A stretch of DNA of 64,000 bases, from the NCBI GenBank assembly GCA_021464245.1, contig JADCRB010000072.1, forward strand, positions 2,192,055 to 2,256,054, in the 5' to 3' direction. This document shows positions 48,331 to 61,181 of this stretch, piece by piece. The first letter of the stretch is position 1, and each line of letters starts with the position of its first letter. The notes under the pieces are model-generated. The model ran no database searches. It saw only the letters and a program-made list of their open reading frames with translations, and had not been told where the DNA came from. The position numbers and the translations under genes are program-made. This stretch comes from Carallia brachiata (taxonomy: Eukaryota > Streptophyta > Magnoliopsida > Malpighiales > Rhizophoraceae).

Positions 48331-51300
48331 AATCTTTACCAAACTTTGTCTCGGAATATCTACAGATATATTGGCCTGTTTTACTTATCGCCTCAAATGT
48401 TTAGTATTGTAATTTGATGCTTAAGATATGTATATTTGTGAAACCCTTGCCCCTAGCCGATGCGAGTACAGTTCGTGTTTGGTTAGATAATTCTGACATG
48501 AGCCATAAGCCTATAACCACTTGGACAAGCAAGTTCAAGTGGTCACCAAACCTTTGGTTTTGGGAGCAGCTCATTATCAGATAGAATTTTATCAACTCTT
48601 CACACCTCCCACATTAAGTGTAATTTGAGGGCCAAAGCATCCTCTTACAAGTCACCGACATAAATCAAAGCGGCCCCCTCCTTACTAACAAAAAACTTAC
48701 AAATGGCTGTGATATTGCAAATAGCTTTATTTGAAGATAGACAAGAAAAAAGAGCTCTAGCTTCGTCGTTAGAAGAAAAAAAAAAATGTTGGGGGGGGGG
48801 GGGGGGGGGGGAGAACTGGGTCTTAGTCTCAAGGGTACAAATTCGGTACAAATTCAGAAGTTACATGAATTTTGCCTTTCGCCTGGCCGACAGAAATTTG
48901 TCAATCGTACCAAAAATTCTTGGGCCAAAGATCAATAATCTACAAAAGTAAATCCATCGTTCTGGATTGATATAATAACATATTGAATTCCAAAACATCT
49001 CAAAATATATGCATCTCTTTGCAATTTGCGTCCAGCGCAACTTGTCCGTAACAAATCCCAATTACTGTGCACTCTTTTGAAAGTTGCTGTGGGCACTTTG
49101 AAGACCAACGACGATCATTTCTATTAATCAAGGGTTCACAAGCTATATATCTGGCGTCCTCAAAATCTACCTAACAATGGATTTTCCAGCTCGTTTATCC
49201 CAAAAAAAAAAAAAAAAGATCCTCCACAGACAAATTAGGCATGTGGGCACCTTGATTAGGTTATGTTGGTCTGTGAGAATGAATGGGAGACCAAATTAGG
49301 CATGTGGGTCAACTTTTTTTCTATTTTTGGTCATAATGTGGCTCCCAATTTTCTGTAAATTAATATATATGTAACAATCTTAACAGCCTGAGGAGCTTAA
49401 TTAACTTAAATCCACAATCCACTTAAGTCAATATTCAAGAATGCCTAATTAGCATCACCTCCTTGAATATCCAATTCCATGGCATGGAGGGGAAGTCCAT
49501 ATCAATAAAACAATTGCAATCAAAAAGATAAAATTGGGTAACTTTTTTTCCCCTCTTTTCTATTTTTATGTGCCCGATGGTTCACACGTGTACATTTGAA
49601 ATGATAAAGGAGTGATACTACTCTGTTGTGATGAAAGCAAGTGTCAAATATCATCCGTTACCCGTTACACAACCTGATATCTTGGTAATCGATGAGATTC
49701 CAACGATAAGATAATTGAAAAGACAAGAATTAAAGTTAGCATCAATTTGATTGAAGAGGCGCATTATGTAAACACATATAAAGGTACACGCTAAACATGT
49801 AATAATTTGAATTATTTATATATTTTTTATCTTTTAAAATTTAATATATTTTTTATAATCTAATGATTTAAATTATTCTGTACTCACCGTGCACCTACCC
49901 AAATATGTCCACATAACTTTTATATTTGATTTCACATAACTAACCCACCTAGTATATTTATCTAACATTTTGTGCACATGAATATGTCAACTCATCATGG
50001 TTCTTGTTAGGGTAAATCACTACTCTTATTAGACTCAGACAGGTATAGGTTTAATAATGGAGATATTCAGCTCTCAATAATTTTGGTGTGCAAGAAAAAA
50101 AATACTGTTACATCAGTAATACACTTGTTATAAATATTTAACAGATCAATAGTTCATAAGATACGCGTTAATTGCTCATTACTTACATCATCTATCATTT
50201 TTTGTGAACCTACTACTAACTTAAATATTAGAGTGCTAATGTTGGACTGACCCTTAGTACTGTAGTCTCTTTGTCTTGCAGATACATAGCTCATTTGCTC
50301 AAAAATCTCAACCTAATCAATCGAGACCCGTACCCCAAAATTTCAACTAATCAGTTTTCAATTGAATAATACAGTAAATAATGCACTTCAAATTGGTATC
50401 ATTAACTTTTTTTCTTTGTTTTTGGTTATGATATTGATGCTTTCAAGCCATATATATCCAGTTAGACCCCTTGCGTGAAAATACTTTAAAAAGAATGACC
50501 TTTTCTTGAAGTTTGTGGTATGTGATATCCGCTATAACGTCAATCACACAGAATTTTAATTCACGGAGCGAGATGGGATTGGGGGATGAGATTGAAGAAA
50601 GATAAAGACAGTTAGCAAGGATGGATTTGTGGGGCTGCTTGGGACTTTGATATGATAATTGCGTTTTTAGAAAAATAATGAATGATGATGATAAGGCCTC
50701 TTGCCACTTACCAACCCGACCCGTGCTACTGCTGCCTATAGTAAAAGGCTGGGTAATTTTGGATATTGGGGTCCTTCAACAAAGCATCTTAGGCTTCTCA
50801 CCATCACACATTTCCCTTTAGGCAAATTGTGATGTACAAGGACATTGAAGATTGAATAGAACAATCTATGAACAATAAGCAAAATTACTTCTGGAACAAA
50901 AAAACAAACAAAAGTATTATATTTCTTTCCTTAGCTCCAAAACTATTTTCCCCTTAAAATCAAATTTGAATAGTTTTTTTCTATGAGTCAAAATTGTATT
51001 TTAGATAGTTGGTACAAGAGAACCCTATAGAACCAATCGGCCCATCAATACAACACAAAACCAGCCTGAAACAAAAGATCGCGTACAAAGCCCAACGGGC
51101 CTCAAGCGGCAGAACACATATTAGAAAAACAGTAGGCAGTTGAGACCAAAAAAAAAAAAACACAGTAGGCAGTCCCTTTAAAACTCAAGAGCAATAGTTT
51201 AGAGGCTTATATTCTAATTTTTAAAAGAGGGTATAAAGTTTATAAAGATAAAGAGAATTATTCTTATTAAATTATAATTTAATAGGTTTCTTGATAGACT

Positions 51301-54300
51301 AAAAGAAAAAGAAAAATAGTAGCGGTGTGTGAGTCATTGAACAGAGTTCAGCGTTGACTCTAATAAACGCCCACTCAATCCAAATCCATGCCTTCGTCAT
51401 TGATGACCCACCTTCCATCGGCCGGGTCAAAAAGCCCAAACAGCTTGGTTTGTTTTTGCACACGAGAAGGTCAAATGCCTGTTTATACTTTACATCAAAA
51501 AGAAAAAAAAAAAAAGTGTGTATGTTTGGAACATTCTATTAAAAATTTTTTTATCTTTTATTTAAGTTCAAGTGATTATGTTCTCCTTTCACAAATTTTC
51601 AATTACTCTTGCAAAAAAAGAAAAAAAAAATCTTTGAAATTTTGTTTCGTTTTGGCTGGTTTGTCAATCGTCATTCTGAGTTTTCCCTTAGAAATAACAA
51701 ACAATAAATCTTTCATACACTACAGGCATGTGGCGAAACACAGAACTTACAAGTCATTCCATACGTGGCAGCATTAGAAGCGTTTGTAACAAGTCATCCA
51801 TTTGTCCCATGGAAATGTCCCCCGGAAAAATCTTGATCATTTTTTATTCTTTGAGGTGTATTATAGGACACTTTTTATTTTTATTTTTTTTTTAAATTCA
51901 GTCATCTGATAATTTATATAATTTTAGTCTCATTTTATAATTTAGTTTGTATTAACTGAAAAATGATATATTTTTTGAAAAGGAAAAAAAAAAACCTGAT
52001 TTGAATTTTCCGCACAAATAATTGACAATAAAATACCAATGAGGCAGAGTTTACTTGCTACTTTGACCCATTAAAATTGATCACAATACTTAGTCCACAT
52101 TAAAGTTTAGCAATTTCCTTCCGTTTGCAGGACGACCGCTGTCATTGGACCTGTAATTAATTCACGCGAAGACTTTAATTCATTTTGAAGATTGTACTTC
52201 TTCGACAAAGGTCCGGACACGTAGCGCCAAGTCAAGAGGGCTACCATTTTGGCATGCCTTGTGTTGGTCAAACACTTGCACGGTTATTGACTATTTCAAT
52301 TAACCATGTTAGAATCACGTAGGATTGTCTTCTTGTATATGGTTGTACAACTAGTACAGGTTCAGTTTGTATGATGTAATTAAATCATATTATAATATTA
52401 ATATTAATTATGTATGATTTCATTGATATGATTTAATCAATCCCTCTCGATTTACTTTTCTTATTTTCTATATTTAATATAAATTTCTATAAAATTTTTA
52501 AATTCAGTATAGAGAAATTATTCCTATTCGCTCACTTTTCTCTAGAGCTTTGACAAACCAAATAATTGATAATTTAAAAATTACTTAAAGCTACGATCCT
52601 AGCTTTCTAGGATCATATAACCTACGTTTGAAGTCTCATTTTAGATCTTATCAAAAAAAAAAAAAGTCGGGAAAGAAAGAGGGGTTCAGTTTTTTCTCCT
52701 TTTCGTTGTAGTAACAAGATAGTGAAATTAATTGGACCAAGCGTTTAGCCTTTGTGAGAGCTTAATTAATTGGGTCATTGAATCACGATGAGCATGCTTT
52801 CACCAAGCTTGTTGATTGCGTTTTTTTTTTTCATTCTTTAATACACAAGCTAGCTTGGAAGCTTCCCCGGCCAATTGCAATATATATCCACATGCTTAAC
52901 TTAAATGCAACATGCGGTGGGCTATTGGGCTCTACAGGTATCGAGCATGAGAGGCACATGACAGGTTTGCTGCTGGCATCGACAGGACTTGGTACAAAAA
53001 TGTTCAGGCCAAATGGGTCCGGTGAAAATCATAGAAGAAATTGTCAAAGTTGTATCGACAGCTCATGTACACACACGTATATACTCTGCAAAGGATAAGT
53101 CACTGGATGAGCATGACACATGCCAATTCTAATCTAAATCCTTGTAGTTTAAACGGCTGACCATTATCAAGTTTCCCTGTCATATATGTCATATAGGTTG
53201 AACAGACATCAATCAACTAAGTAAGGTATATAATTCTAAGAAAAATAATTAGTGGGATCTTTTAGATAAGATTAGAGAGTGATCAAAGTCATACAAATTG
53301 TTAAATAACTGAATTTAAAAAAATAAATAAATAAATAAATTGTTAGATATTGATTTATTATTTGATGAACTGCAAGCCACTTTAAAGTTATTTGAATATA
53401 TACTTGCAGTGTAACTGTATCTAATTTTTTGATGCCTATGCTATGAGAAGTTAATGTGTACTTGAACTTAGGGATATGCATTATTCAATTACGTAAACCA
53501 AAAAAGAACATTGACAAATCTATTCAATCAAATGGTCAAACTATTTAAGTCAAGAGAGATCAAGTTATTTAATATGGCTGGAAAGATGGTAGAATTTTTT
53601 GAACAGCCAGCTAATTTTCTGACAGTAACAAACTATAGCAAGAAAATCTTATGGCAGGCAATTAATTTGACCCAATACTATAAGGTCCCTTTGTTTCAAC
53701 TGCAAATTGTCATTGATTAATGCACGACTCTTAAGGTCCCATGCATACATAAATATATGGACTATGGCCCCTTTGAATTTGGACTGAACACTAAGCCAGC
53801 TTTAAACAAATATCAGAGTTACTTCACCACAGTATTTGCAGTAAATGATGTCTGGGAGGTGGGTTCTTTCCAGGAATATGATATTGACTTTCTTCTCTCA
53901 AGAAAGGTTGTTGCATTGTCCGACCTTTCAAGCCACTATGGTTTGATTGAAAGAAAAAGGGCCAAGTATTTAATATGCCCTTGTATATTTAAGTGGTCGA
54001 TAGGGACAAATTTCTCCTTATTTTGTTGTCACTTGATAATGGTATTCATGAGAGGCGTATGCTCCTTCCCATGCCTTTACAGTATGGAATTTTTGGATTA
54101 CTTGCATGGTCAGAATCAAATTCCTAGTCTTGTGCCTGTTGAAATAAAAGGAAAATAATAAAACTAGTAAATATTTAGCAAATGCCTTCACATGTGCATT
54201 GAAGACCAATATGCAGATTTTCAACGCAATTTTGGCCCTTAAAATTCTTTCAACTAACAAAAAGAAGTAAAGAACGTTCATGGGCGAAAGACAAGGAGTT

Positions 54301-55264
54301 GGTTATGGGCTCCATGGCTTACCCATGGTGATCTATTACATAGATAACCATAGAAAATTACCAAAAAGAATTGCCACTTCGTTTATCATTTTTTTATGAT
54401 TATATCTAATATTATTGATCTTATAATGCCCAGCCCAACGGTTAAATAAATATAGAAGTTTAGCTACACCTCAAAATTCTATAGATGAAATAGCTACAAC
54501 TTGTTGCAGACAAATTCATCATTATTTTCTAGAATGCCCGTCAAGGCTTCCTTGATTTAGTTGTGTTTTAACCTATTTCTCATTGTCATTAACTTCAAAT
54601 TTTAAGAGCTATAAATCTGCCGGCAGCGGTAGCTTTAATTAGCTTTCAAATATGCAAATTTAAGCTGCAGCCTCCATGTGGTGGTTGACTCTCTCACTTG
54701 CAATGGTATACGCACGAAGTTCGCAAGAAAGTTTAAAAGAAGACCAACGGCAGTTAAAAATTGAATCTAACTGAGATCACCTGAATTCTAGTTTATATTT
54801 GCAATGTTCAAAAGCTTAACATAAAAAAAAAAAAAAAATGTAGAAAGGTGATTACTTGTGTTATTGTAATTACAAGGAATAATGACATAAATGGTTGGAG
54901 ACGCAGATATAACTTGTAAGTAAAATTCTTGGCACAAAGAAAAATTTGCTCATCTCATAATTGCCAATGAGAAAAAAGCATACCAGCGATGATTTTCAAG
55001 CACAGGATAGGATTTTATTCTAAAGATGATCAAATGAAATTTACACTTTTCTGTGCTCTTGCACTAAAGGGGTAAGAATCTCTTGCTGAAAAGGCCTCCG
55101 TGAAATTTCATCACAATAAGGCTTAAAAGAAAATTACAAACCACAATTTGAAGACTCCTTAAAATACCCAAAACCCCTTTAGGACCCCAAAAAAAAAAGC
55201 AAATTAGCATATTAATCTAAAATTAAAAGAGCCTAAAATCCCCTCCCACAACAAATTTTTCCCT
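48331..55264. other. 6.9-kb intergenic region without a recognised gene
   Basis: AT-rich. The longest frames are 51388-51777 (+, 129 codons) and 53757-54158 (+, 133 codons). Neither matches a known domain and neither has clear promoter or splice support. The last few hundred bases should hold the MYB 3' UTR. Confidence 0.45.
48791..48811. repeat. G21 homopolymer
   Basis: Twenty-one consecutive G residues on the plus strand, preceded by a run of A. It is potentially quadruplex-forming, and its length may be misread by sequencing. Confidence 0.85.
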
Positions 55265-56692
55265 CTAGAAAAAACTATTTTCATCTACTGTGACATCCTC
55301 ACTAAGGTAGTAGTCTTTCCCCTGATTAATTCCTTCATCAAGGAGCCACTTCTCAATTACTGAAAGTAGCACTTGATAACCATTGTAATCTGGCTTGCTT
55401 TCATCTTGTAGAAGGCCGCCATCAGGTGACATGGATTGTGACAAATCTGAATTCGAAGAAGCAAAGGACTCTAAACCAAAGAATGACTCAAATGCATCTG
55501 ATAGTTCAATGTTGTCATTCTTTTCTGCTTTATTACTTGGAGTCCCTTCACTAGACATATTGCTCAATGAATTCCGAGAGGTTGCTGAGTTTGTTTGAGA
55601 GTTGTTTGCACTATTACTATTCCTCATCCATCCTTCAAGCAACTTAGCTATGTTTTCAGTGCTTGATGCGTAGCTGGATGCCGGTGCTGGTTTCGGATTA
55701 TGGTTGCCAGTAGAAGGCCTGAATTCACTTATTATGCAGCTTGGTTTCTCTGGTGCCAAAGCATCACATAGAGCTTGCTTGGCCATGTGGATATCGGTTT
55801 GCAGCCTTCTCTCCCACTGGCCCCTAGAGATTGATGATTGTGAAGCACTTGATGATGATAACCCATCTCTAGAATGACATCAAGGCCTGTTTGAAGCCTT
55901 TTCAGCTTCTTCTTCAGGTGGGTGTTCCAGTAGTTTTTTACGTCATTATCTGTTCTCTGAGGAAGATAGGCAGCTATGGCTGCCCATCTGCAACACACCA
56001 TAAATGCCTGTTATTAATTGCTGTTCAGAGTACCGGAAATAAACAATTAACAGTACTGCTACCCTTTTCTTTTGTGCAGATCAAGAGCATTAAAATGGCC
56101 ATCAAATAGTATATATGTTGTTTCATGATTAAAGCAATCAAAAAAAAAAAAAAATCTGATAATGTTACACTACTGTTATTATTTACCTATTGCCAAGAAG
56201 GGCTTGGAGGTGGATTATCATCTTCTCCTCTTGATCTGTAAAATTACCCCGTTTGATCCCTGGCCTCAGGTAATTAGTCCATCTAAGCCTGCAACTCTTA
56301 CTGCACCTGAGCAACCCTGAAAAACAAGCCCACAAAATCAGATCATCAAACACTTGTTATCTCACTTAAAAGTAGTATAAAACGAAAAAAAAAAAATTGT
56401 ACAAAAGCTTCTAAAATAATAGCATGCCGCTAATAACCAAACAATCCAAAGTCCCCATAACGCCAAGTAAGCACCCCAAACACAACCTCAGAACAAGAAA
56501 AAAAAAAAAAAGAAAAAGAAAAGGCTACCGATTGCAAGATTGGGAGATCAATATTTAACCTGTGTTTGTAGGCACAGCCCTCCAATTTCCAGGACCATGC
56601 TCTTGAATATATGACACCAAAATGATATCTTCCTCAGGAGTCCATGGCCCTTTCTTCACTCCTATCTTGTCACAGCAAGGTGGTCTACCCAT
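55265..56692 (-). CDS. MYB30: R2R3-MYB transcription factor, MYB30 group, with frameshift in exon 3
   Basis: Three exons on the minus strand: 56560-56692, 56187-56316 and 55265-55987, the 133/130-base first exons typical of R2R3-MYBs. R2 and R3 repeats fill about residues 14-115 ([53 protein letters not shown]). The C-terminal part has [33 protein letters not shown] and a final [10 protein letters not shown] near DENSFF, marking subgroup 1 (MYB30, 31, 60, 94, 96), nuclear regulators of very-long-chain fatty acid and wax genes, stress responses and hypersensitive cell death. These motifs are not in one frame: the MYB frame leaves the C-terminal frame at about 55876-55881, just after RLQTGLD. 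As read, the product is 172 aa with an unrelated tail ending at 55732. Exon lengths total 986; one added base gives 987, a 328-codon protein plus stop, close to the family norm. True allele or sequencing error cannot be decided here. Confidence 0.88.
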
Positions 56693-56705
56693 AATCAACT
56701 TGTTT

Positions 56706-56731
56706 TCTCTCTCTCTCTCTCCCTCTCTCTA
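56706..56731 (-). repeat. CT/GA-rich repeat in the MYB 5' leader
   Basis: The plus strand shows (TC)n interrupted by CCC just upstream of the MYB ATG, so the minus-strand leader is GA-rich. GA/CT repeats are common in plant 5' leaders. Confidence 0.6.
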
Positions 56732-56809
56732 ACTAGCAAGTCTCCAAGGTTTCTCCTTTCAGAGCCCACAACAAATGTTATGAGTTTTACTTCGGTTTCC
56801 TTCTCAGGA

Positions 56810-56815
56810 TATATA
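56810..56815 (-). promoter_or_regulatory. TATA box of the MYB gene
   Basis: The minus strand reads GAGCTATATATCC about 118 bases upstream of the MYB ATG, a suitable distance for a short leader containing the GA repeat. Confidence 0.5.
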
Positions 56816-56819
56816 GCTC

Positions 56820-59800
56820 AAGCATCTAAGGCCAAAGTTGCTAGGTTGGTCTGAATATATGGAAGGAAGACCTCATCAAAGGAAAAGAAAAGAGCTGACC
56901 TAAAAGAAGAAAAAAGTGGGAGCTTCACACACAGGAGTCAAAAGATGACAGCAAATGCATTTATTCTTGGAGGCAATTGCCAAAGTCAACTGCCTTACAA
57001 ACCGCGTGGCATTCAATGTGGGTTTTCCTCTTGCACTGGAAAAGAAATAAAAACTTCAGAAAATAATGGAATAATTAATACAACAAACCCCATGTAACCG
57101 TGAAAATTGTTATCTGATAAGGATGATTTGAAGTTGTAATTTTTAACTGAGAGATTTATAGTAATTTTAGTTTTTCTTTAATTCTTAATTTTCTGAACTC
57201 ACAGTTAAAAAAAAATAAATTATTTACTGCTTTTATTTTTTTAATTGAATATCCAAATACAAATAACTTATTGTCTATTGGTCTATTCCCGGTGGCATGA
57301 GGAATAATTTATTTTGAGAATGAGAATTATTGTTGTGATTCAAGGCAATGGAACTTTTAACATGGTTTTACGCTTACTGCTCCAATCACTAACAAACTGA
57401 TGCATTTTGAGAAAATATCACATTCAGAAAATTTTCTTGAAGTGAACCGACAATCAGATGGCGAAAACTATCGTGATTATGATAGTGCACATGCATCAAT
57501 TTAATGGCTGAAAATTCGTTCATATTTTCGAGGGTAGATTTATTTTTTTTTCAAATTTTCAAGATTAGATTTCTAATGAACTGCTGCAGAAGAGGAAAAG
57601 AGAATTATGGATTAGATTTGGACCTCCAATTCTCTTCTCCTCCTTTCTTTTTCGGCCTAAAACTTTTGTATCATAGAGTAAATTCTTTTAACTTCAGCCT
57701 AAAAAATCAATTAAACCTCAGTCACGTGTATATATATATATATTCCCAAGGAAATCTCTTTGAGTTCAATTTTCTTTTCCTTTCAGATAATCCCAAATTA
57801 TGACCTTGTCTTATCTATGGTGCTAACGTTTCTCCGTTCACAATCAATTGATTGACCAAGTAGTAGCACTGATTTATCCGCTTATTGCCCATCATGCATG
57901 CTTCTGTATATTAAAAATGTTAAATCCAAATACTGCAGTTTTTATATAAAAAATATTAAATCTTAACGTTATAAAAATTAAGAAATTTTATATTAAAAAT
58001 ATTAAATTTTAATGCCACATAAACTAATGATTTTAATATTAAAGATATTAAATCATAAAACTACAAGGATTTAGAGTTTTTTTTATAAAAAATATCAAAT
58101 CTTATTATTACGAGAATTAAAAATATTTTTATGAAAAATATCAAATTTTAATGTCACGAATATTATGAATTTTTACATTTTTAATGTCAAATTTAATATT
58201 ACAAAGATTAAGATTTTTTATTTTATAAATATTTAATCCTCATATATATCACAAAAATTGGGAGCCTTTCTACGGAAAAATGTCCAATCTTGAGAGGTTA
58301 TAGCTATTTGTGGACTGCAAATGAGGAGGCACTTAAATCGAATGGTTGACATTTTCCATCTCTAATGCTCGCTTGGAGAAGCACACATCAATGTCATTGA
58401 TTGCAATTGATGTAATGCATTTAGAGCCATTAATTAATCGGCTCAACATTATTTACGCTCTCCATTGCTGACGGCCGACGCGTGGGTGGCTGAAGAAAAA
58501 TAAAGTTGTAACAATCGCAAACTTTTCGTTGGCAACTGGGCAATAAGTATTTTGATTGACTTTTTCAAAAGAGAAAAAACAAAACTTGCAAAATTTTGAT
58601 TTTCTTTCAAGGTTGTGTTTTTTTTAAGCTCTCTATATATTTGATTAGCTCAGATTTATGCTTTTCAGTTTATTTCCTTATAGTACAGAATTTCAATTAA
58701 ATAGTAGAAAAGATTGAAAATAAATAAGACCATAAATATTTGATTGCTACCAACGAAAACATTTTTTTGGTTAATTAATTATAGCTAGTACTCAAACTAT
58801 GAGACCTTCGACAATAAAAAAGATTTCGGTGGAACTGAGTTATGACTTATTAAGACTTAACAAAACAATTTCTACCAGCTATTGAACCATGTTGGTTCAC
58901 AATTTCAAGTCCTACCGTGCTATTGACTGGCCTAATACGCTCAAAGTTGTTTTACCAAACGGCAATCACATATATATGTAATCTAACACTCTCTTTTGGT
59001 GGTAGATTACATTCATATAATTTAACATATTTCTCTTACTTATTATTTAAATTTGAGTTTCAATGACAGTACTTAAAAGTTTTTACTTTTGAATTTGTTC
59101 AGATTAGCCGTTAATTGCACATCGCTGGTTTCGAACTCTACAATTGCTATAATCAGTTGGAAAGAGTCCGCTCGGATTCAACAGTGTTAGGGTAGTGGAT
59201 CCTTTCTTATAAATTAGATTAAATGAGATATATAAATAGAAATTATTTTAATTTCAATTCACAATTTTAATAATCGACATATCTGCGATAAATGTTTTTT
59301 TGTTGACAAAAAAAAAAAGGTGGCATTCACATCCCATGGGTTTTAGCCGACAAATTCACACATGCGATTACAAATAAAAGAGAGACAAAATTAGTTCTAA
59401 AAAAATATATTACATGGACTACGATTTAAAGCCAATCCCTAAGCAATGCCGGTTTATTCTCTCTTCCATCGTGAAAGTTAAAAACAAAAACCCAGAAAAG
59501 GACCGGAGGAGATCTAGAATTGTGCATGGTGCATATTGGACATTTCCCTGCGCATGGAAGGGCGAAGTCCGCAGGCCTGGTCAAGTCTTAACTAGGCCTT
59601 CTTTATGGGCTTTGGACCCAACATTTATGACTCATCAACGCTCGACAAAGTGAGATTTGGGCCTTTGCTTCTTAACAACGATCCCACCAACCACATAATG
59701 ACCAAACTGGTCCCTGTCATCCATTAATGCATAAATTTATGAGAATCTAGATGTTGCTAGCCATTAGCAATATGGCAGCATCTGCGGCAATATCAGATTG

Positions 59801-60190
59801 GCTTTCAAGATCTTAGTGAAATTATTTCTCTCAATATTAAAAAAAATAAATAATACTTTCAATACGATTAGATGAGATACTCTATTAAGATCTTTTATTC
59901 TCGTATTCGTATCCTAGTGACTTTATTCTCATTTGTTTTTGTTAAAACTAGATCTAAGTACAAAACTAGATTTAGCTAATTAAGCCACGAAGAAACAAAA
60001 TTTTAAGAAATTATTTTATTACCAATTATAGAATTCTAGCCTAAGAATTCCAAGTCCTATAAAAGAATCTTCTCATGTCAGCACCCAATCCAAATTTCGT
60101 TCTATTCAGAATAAATTATACACAAATATCTAAGCAATGACAATTTAGATTGCAATTCTGACGTATAGGTACCAGTTAAGGCCTAATATC
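56820..60190. other. Intergenic DNA upstream of the MYB gene
   Basis: AT-rich; no gene recognised. Between about 57900 and 58260 a loose repeated pattern (TTTTTATATAAAAAATATTAAATCTTA and variants) recurs roughly every 50-70 bases. A possible SINE-like remnant lies near 59100-59320. Confidence 0.45.
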
Positions 60191-60199
60191 TTTTTATAT

Positions 60200-60691
60200 G
60201 GGAAATATAATTTTAAAATTCTAAACCTTTACAATTTTTATATATGAGTTCTAAATTTTTTTAAAATTTTATTTGAGTTTTAAACCGTTTGATTTCTTAT
60301 CAAATTAATCAATCTGTTAACGAAAATTAATCAATCAATTAAAAAAATAATTTTGAATTTACAAAAATTATTTGAAAAAAAGTTAAATACACTGATTAAA
60401 AATTTTTTTCATCAAAAAGTATGTATTTTACATATTTAATTCATGTATTTATTGATAAAAAAATATTTTATGTGCATATTTGTTGATAAAAAAATATTTA
60501 ATTTATTTATTTGGCCTTTTTTTAATAATTTTTATTAATAAACTCATTTATTAATAAATTGATCACTTTTCGTAAATAAAAAGACTGATTTAATAAAAAA
60601 TTAAAAAGTTTAAAATTTAAATAAAATGTTAAAAAAATTTAAGACATATAAAAAAATACAAAAGTTTAGAATTAAAAAAAAGTATATTCCC
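60200..60691. mobile_element. Palindromic MITE, copy 1 (492 bp)
   Basis: Flanked by an exact 9-base duplication TTTTTATAT (60191-60199 and 60692-60700). Long inverted repeats of about 100 bases start GGGAAATATAATTTTAAAAT and carry the recurring phrases TTCTAAACCTTT and GAGTTCTAAA. The core is AT-rich and noncoding. The 9-base target duplication with long terminal inverted repeats suggests a Mutator-like (MULE) derivative. It is more diverged than copy 2. Confidence 0.8.
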
Positions 60692-61181
60692 TTTTTATAT
60701 ATATCATTGTTATTGTGCAAGTGGTACTGCATTTGAAACCCGTTGAAGCAACTATTTGTAAGAATATATGCTAAAAAATTGCACAACCATAGTTCTTAAC
60801 TTGTTATGATAAAAAGTTTAATTAAAACCATAACAAAAACTTTTACCGAGTTATTTTGTTCGATAGTTACGTTATAATTACCGTAATCATTTTTCGTTTC
60901 CTTTCTGATCTTGACATTGATCAATGGATGTACGTTTTCTTTGTGTGATTACAGATATATATAATTGACAACTCGTTGTGAATAATACATTACATTGTTG
61001 ATTAATTTGTAATTACCAGACCTGATTTTGACTCCGGGTCCCACCGTATCGCCACTCACCAGAAACTGTGTGCCTTCTTGATAACAATTTCATGTGGCTT
61101 TTAATGCGATGGATCACGGAAGAGTTAGCTACACCCATCGGCTTTTCCTTTTAAGGCAAAAACAAGCAATCAGTTTGGTGG

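Noticed and set aside
53757..54158. 133-codon open frame
   Set aside because: The longest frame in the MYB downstream spacer, but no domain, signal or repeat was recognised and no related sequence lies nearby.
55732..55987. Extra intron in MYB exon 3 to explain the frame change
   Set aside because: The only GT...AG at the switch point (GTCATTCTAG) is 10 bases, far too short to splice, and subgroup-1 MYBs have two introns; a one-base deletion fits the length arithmetic better.
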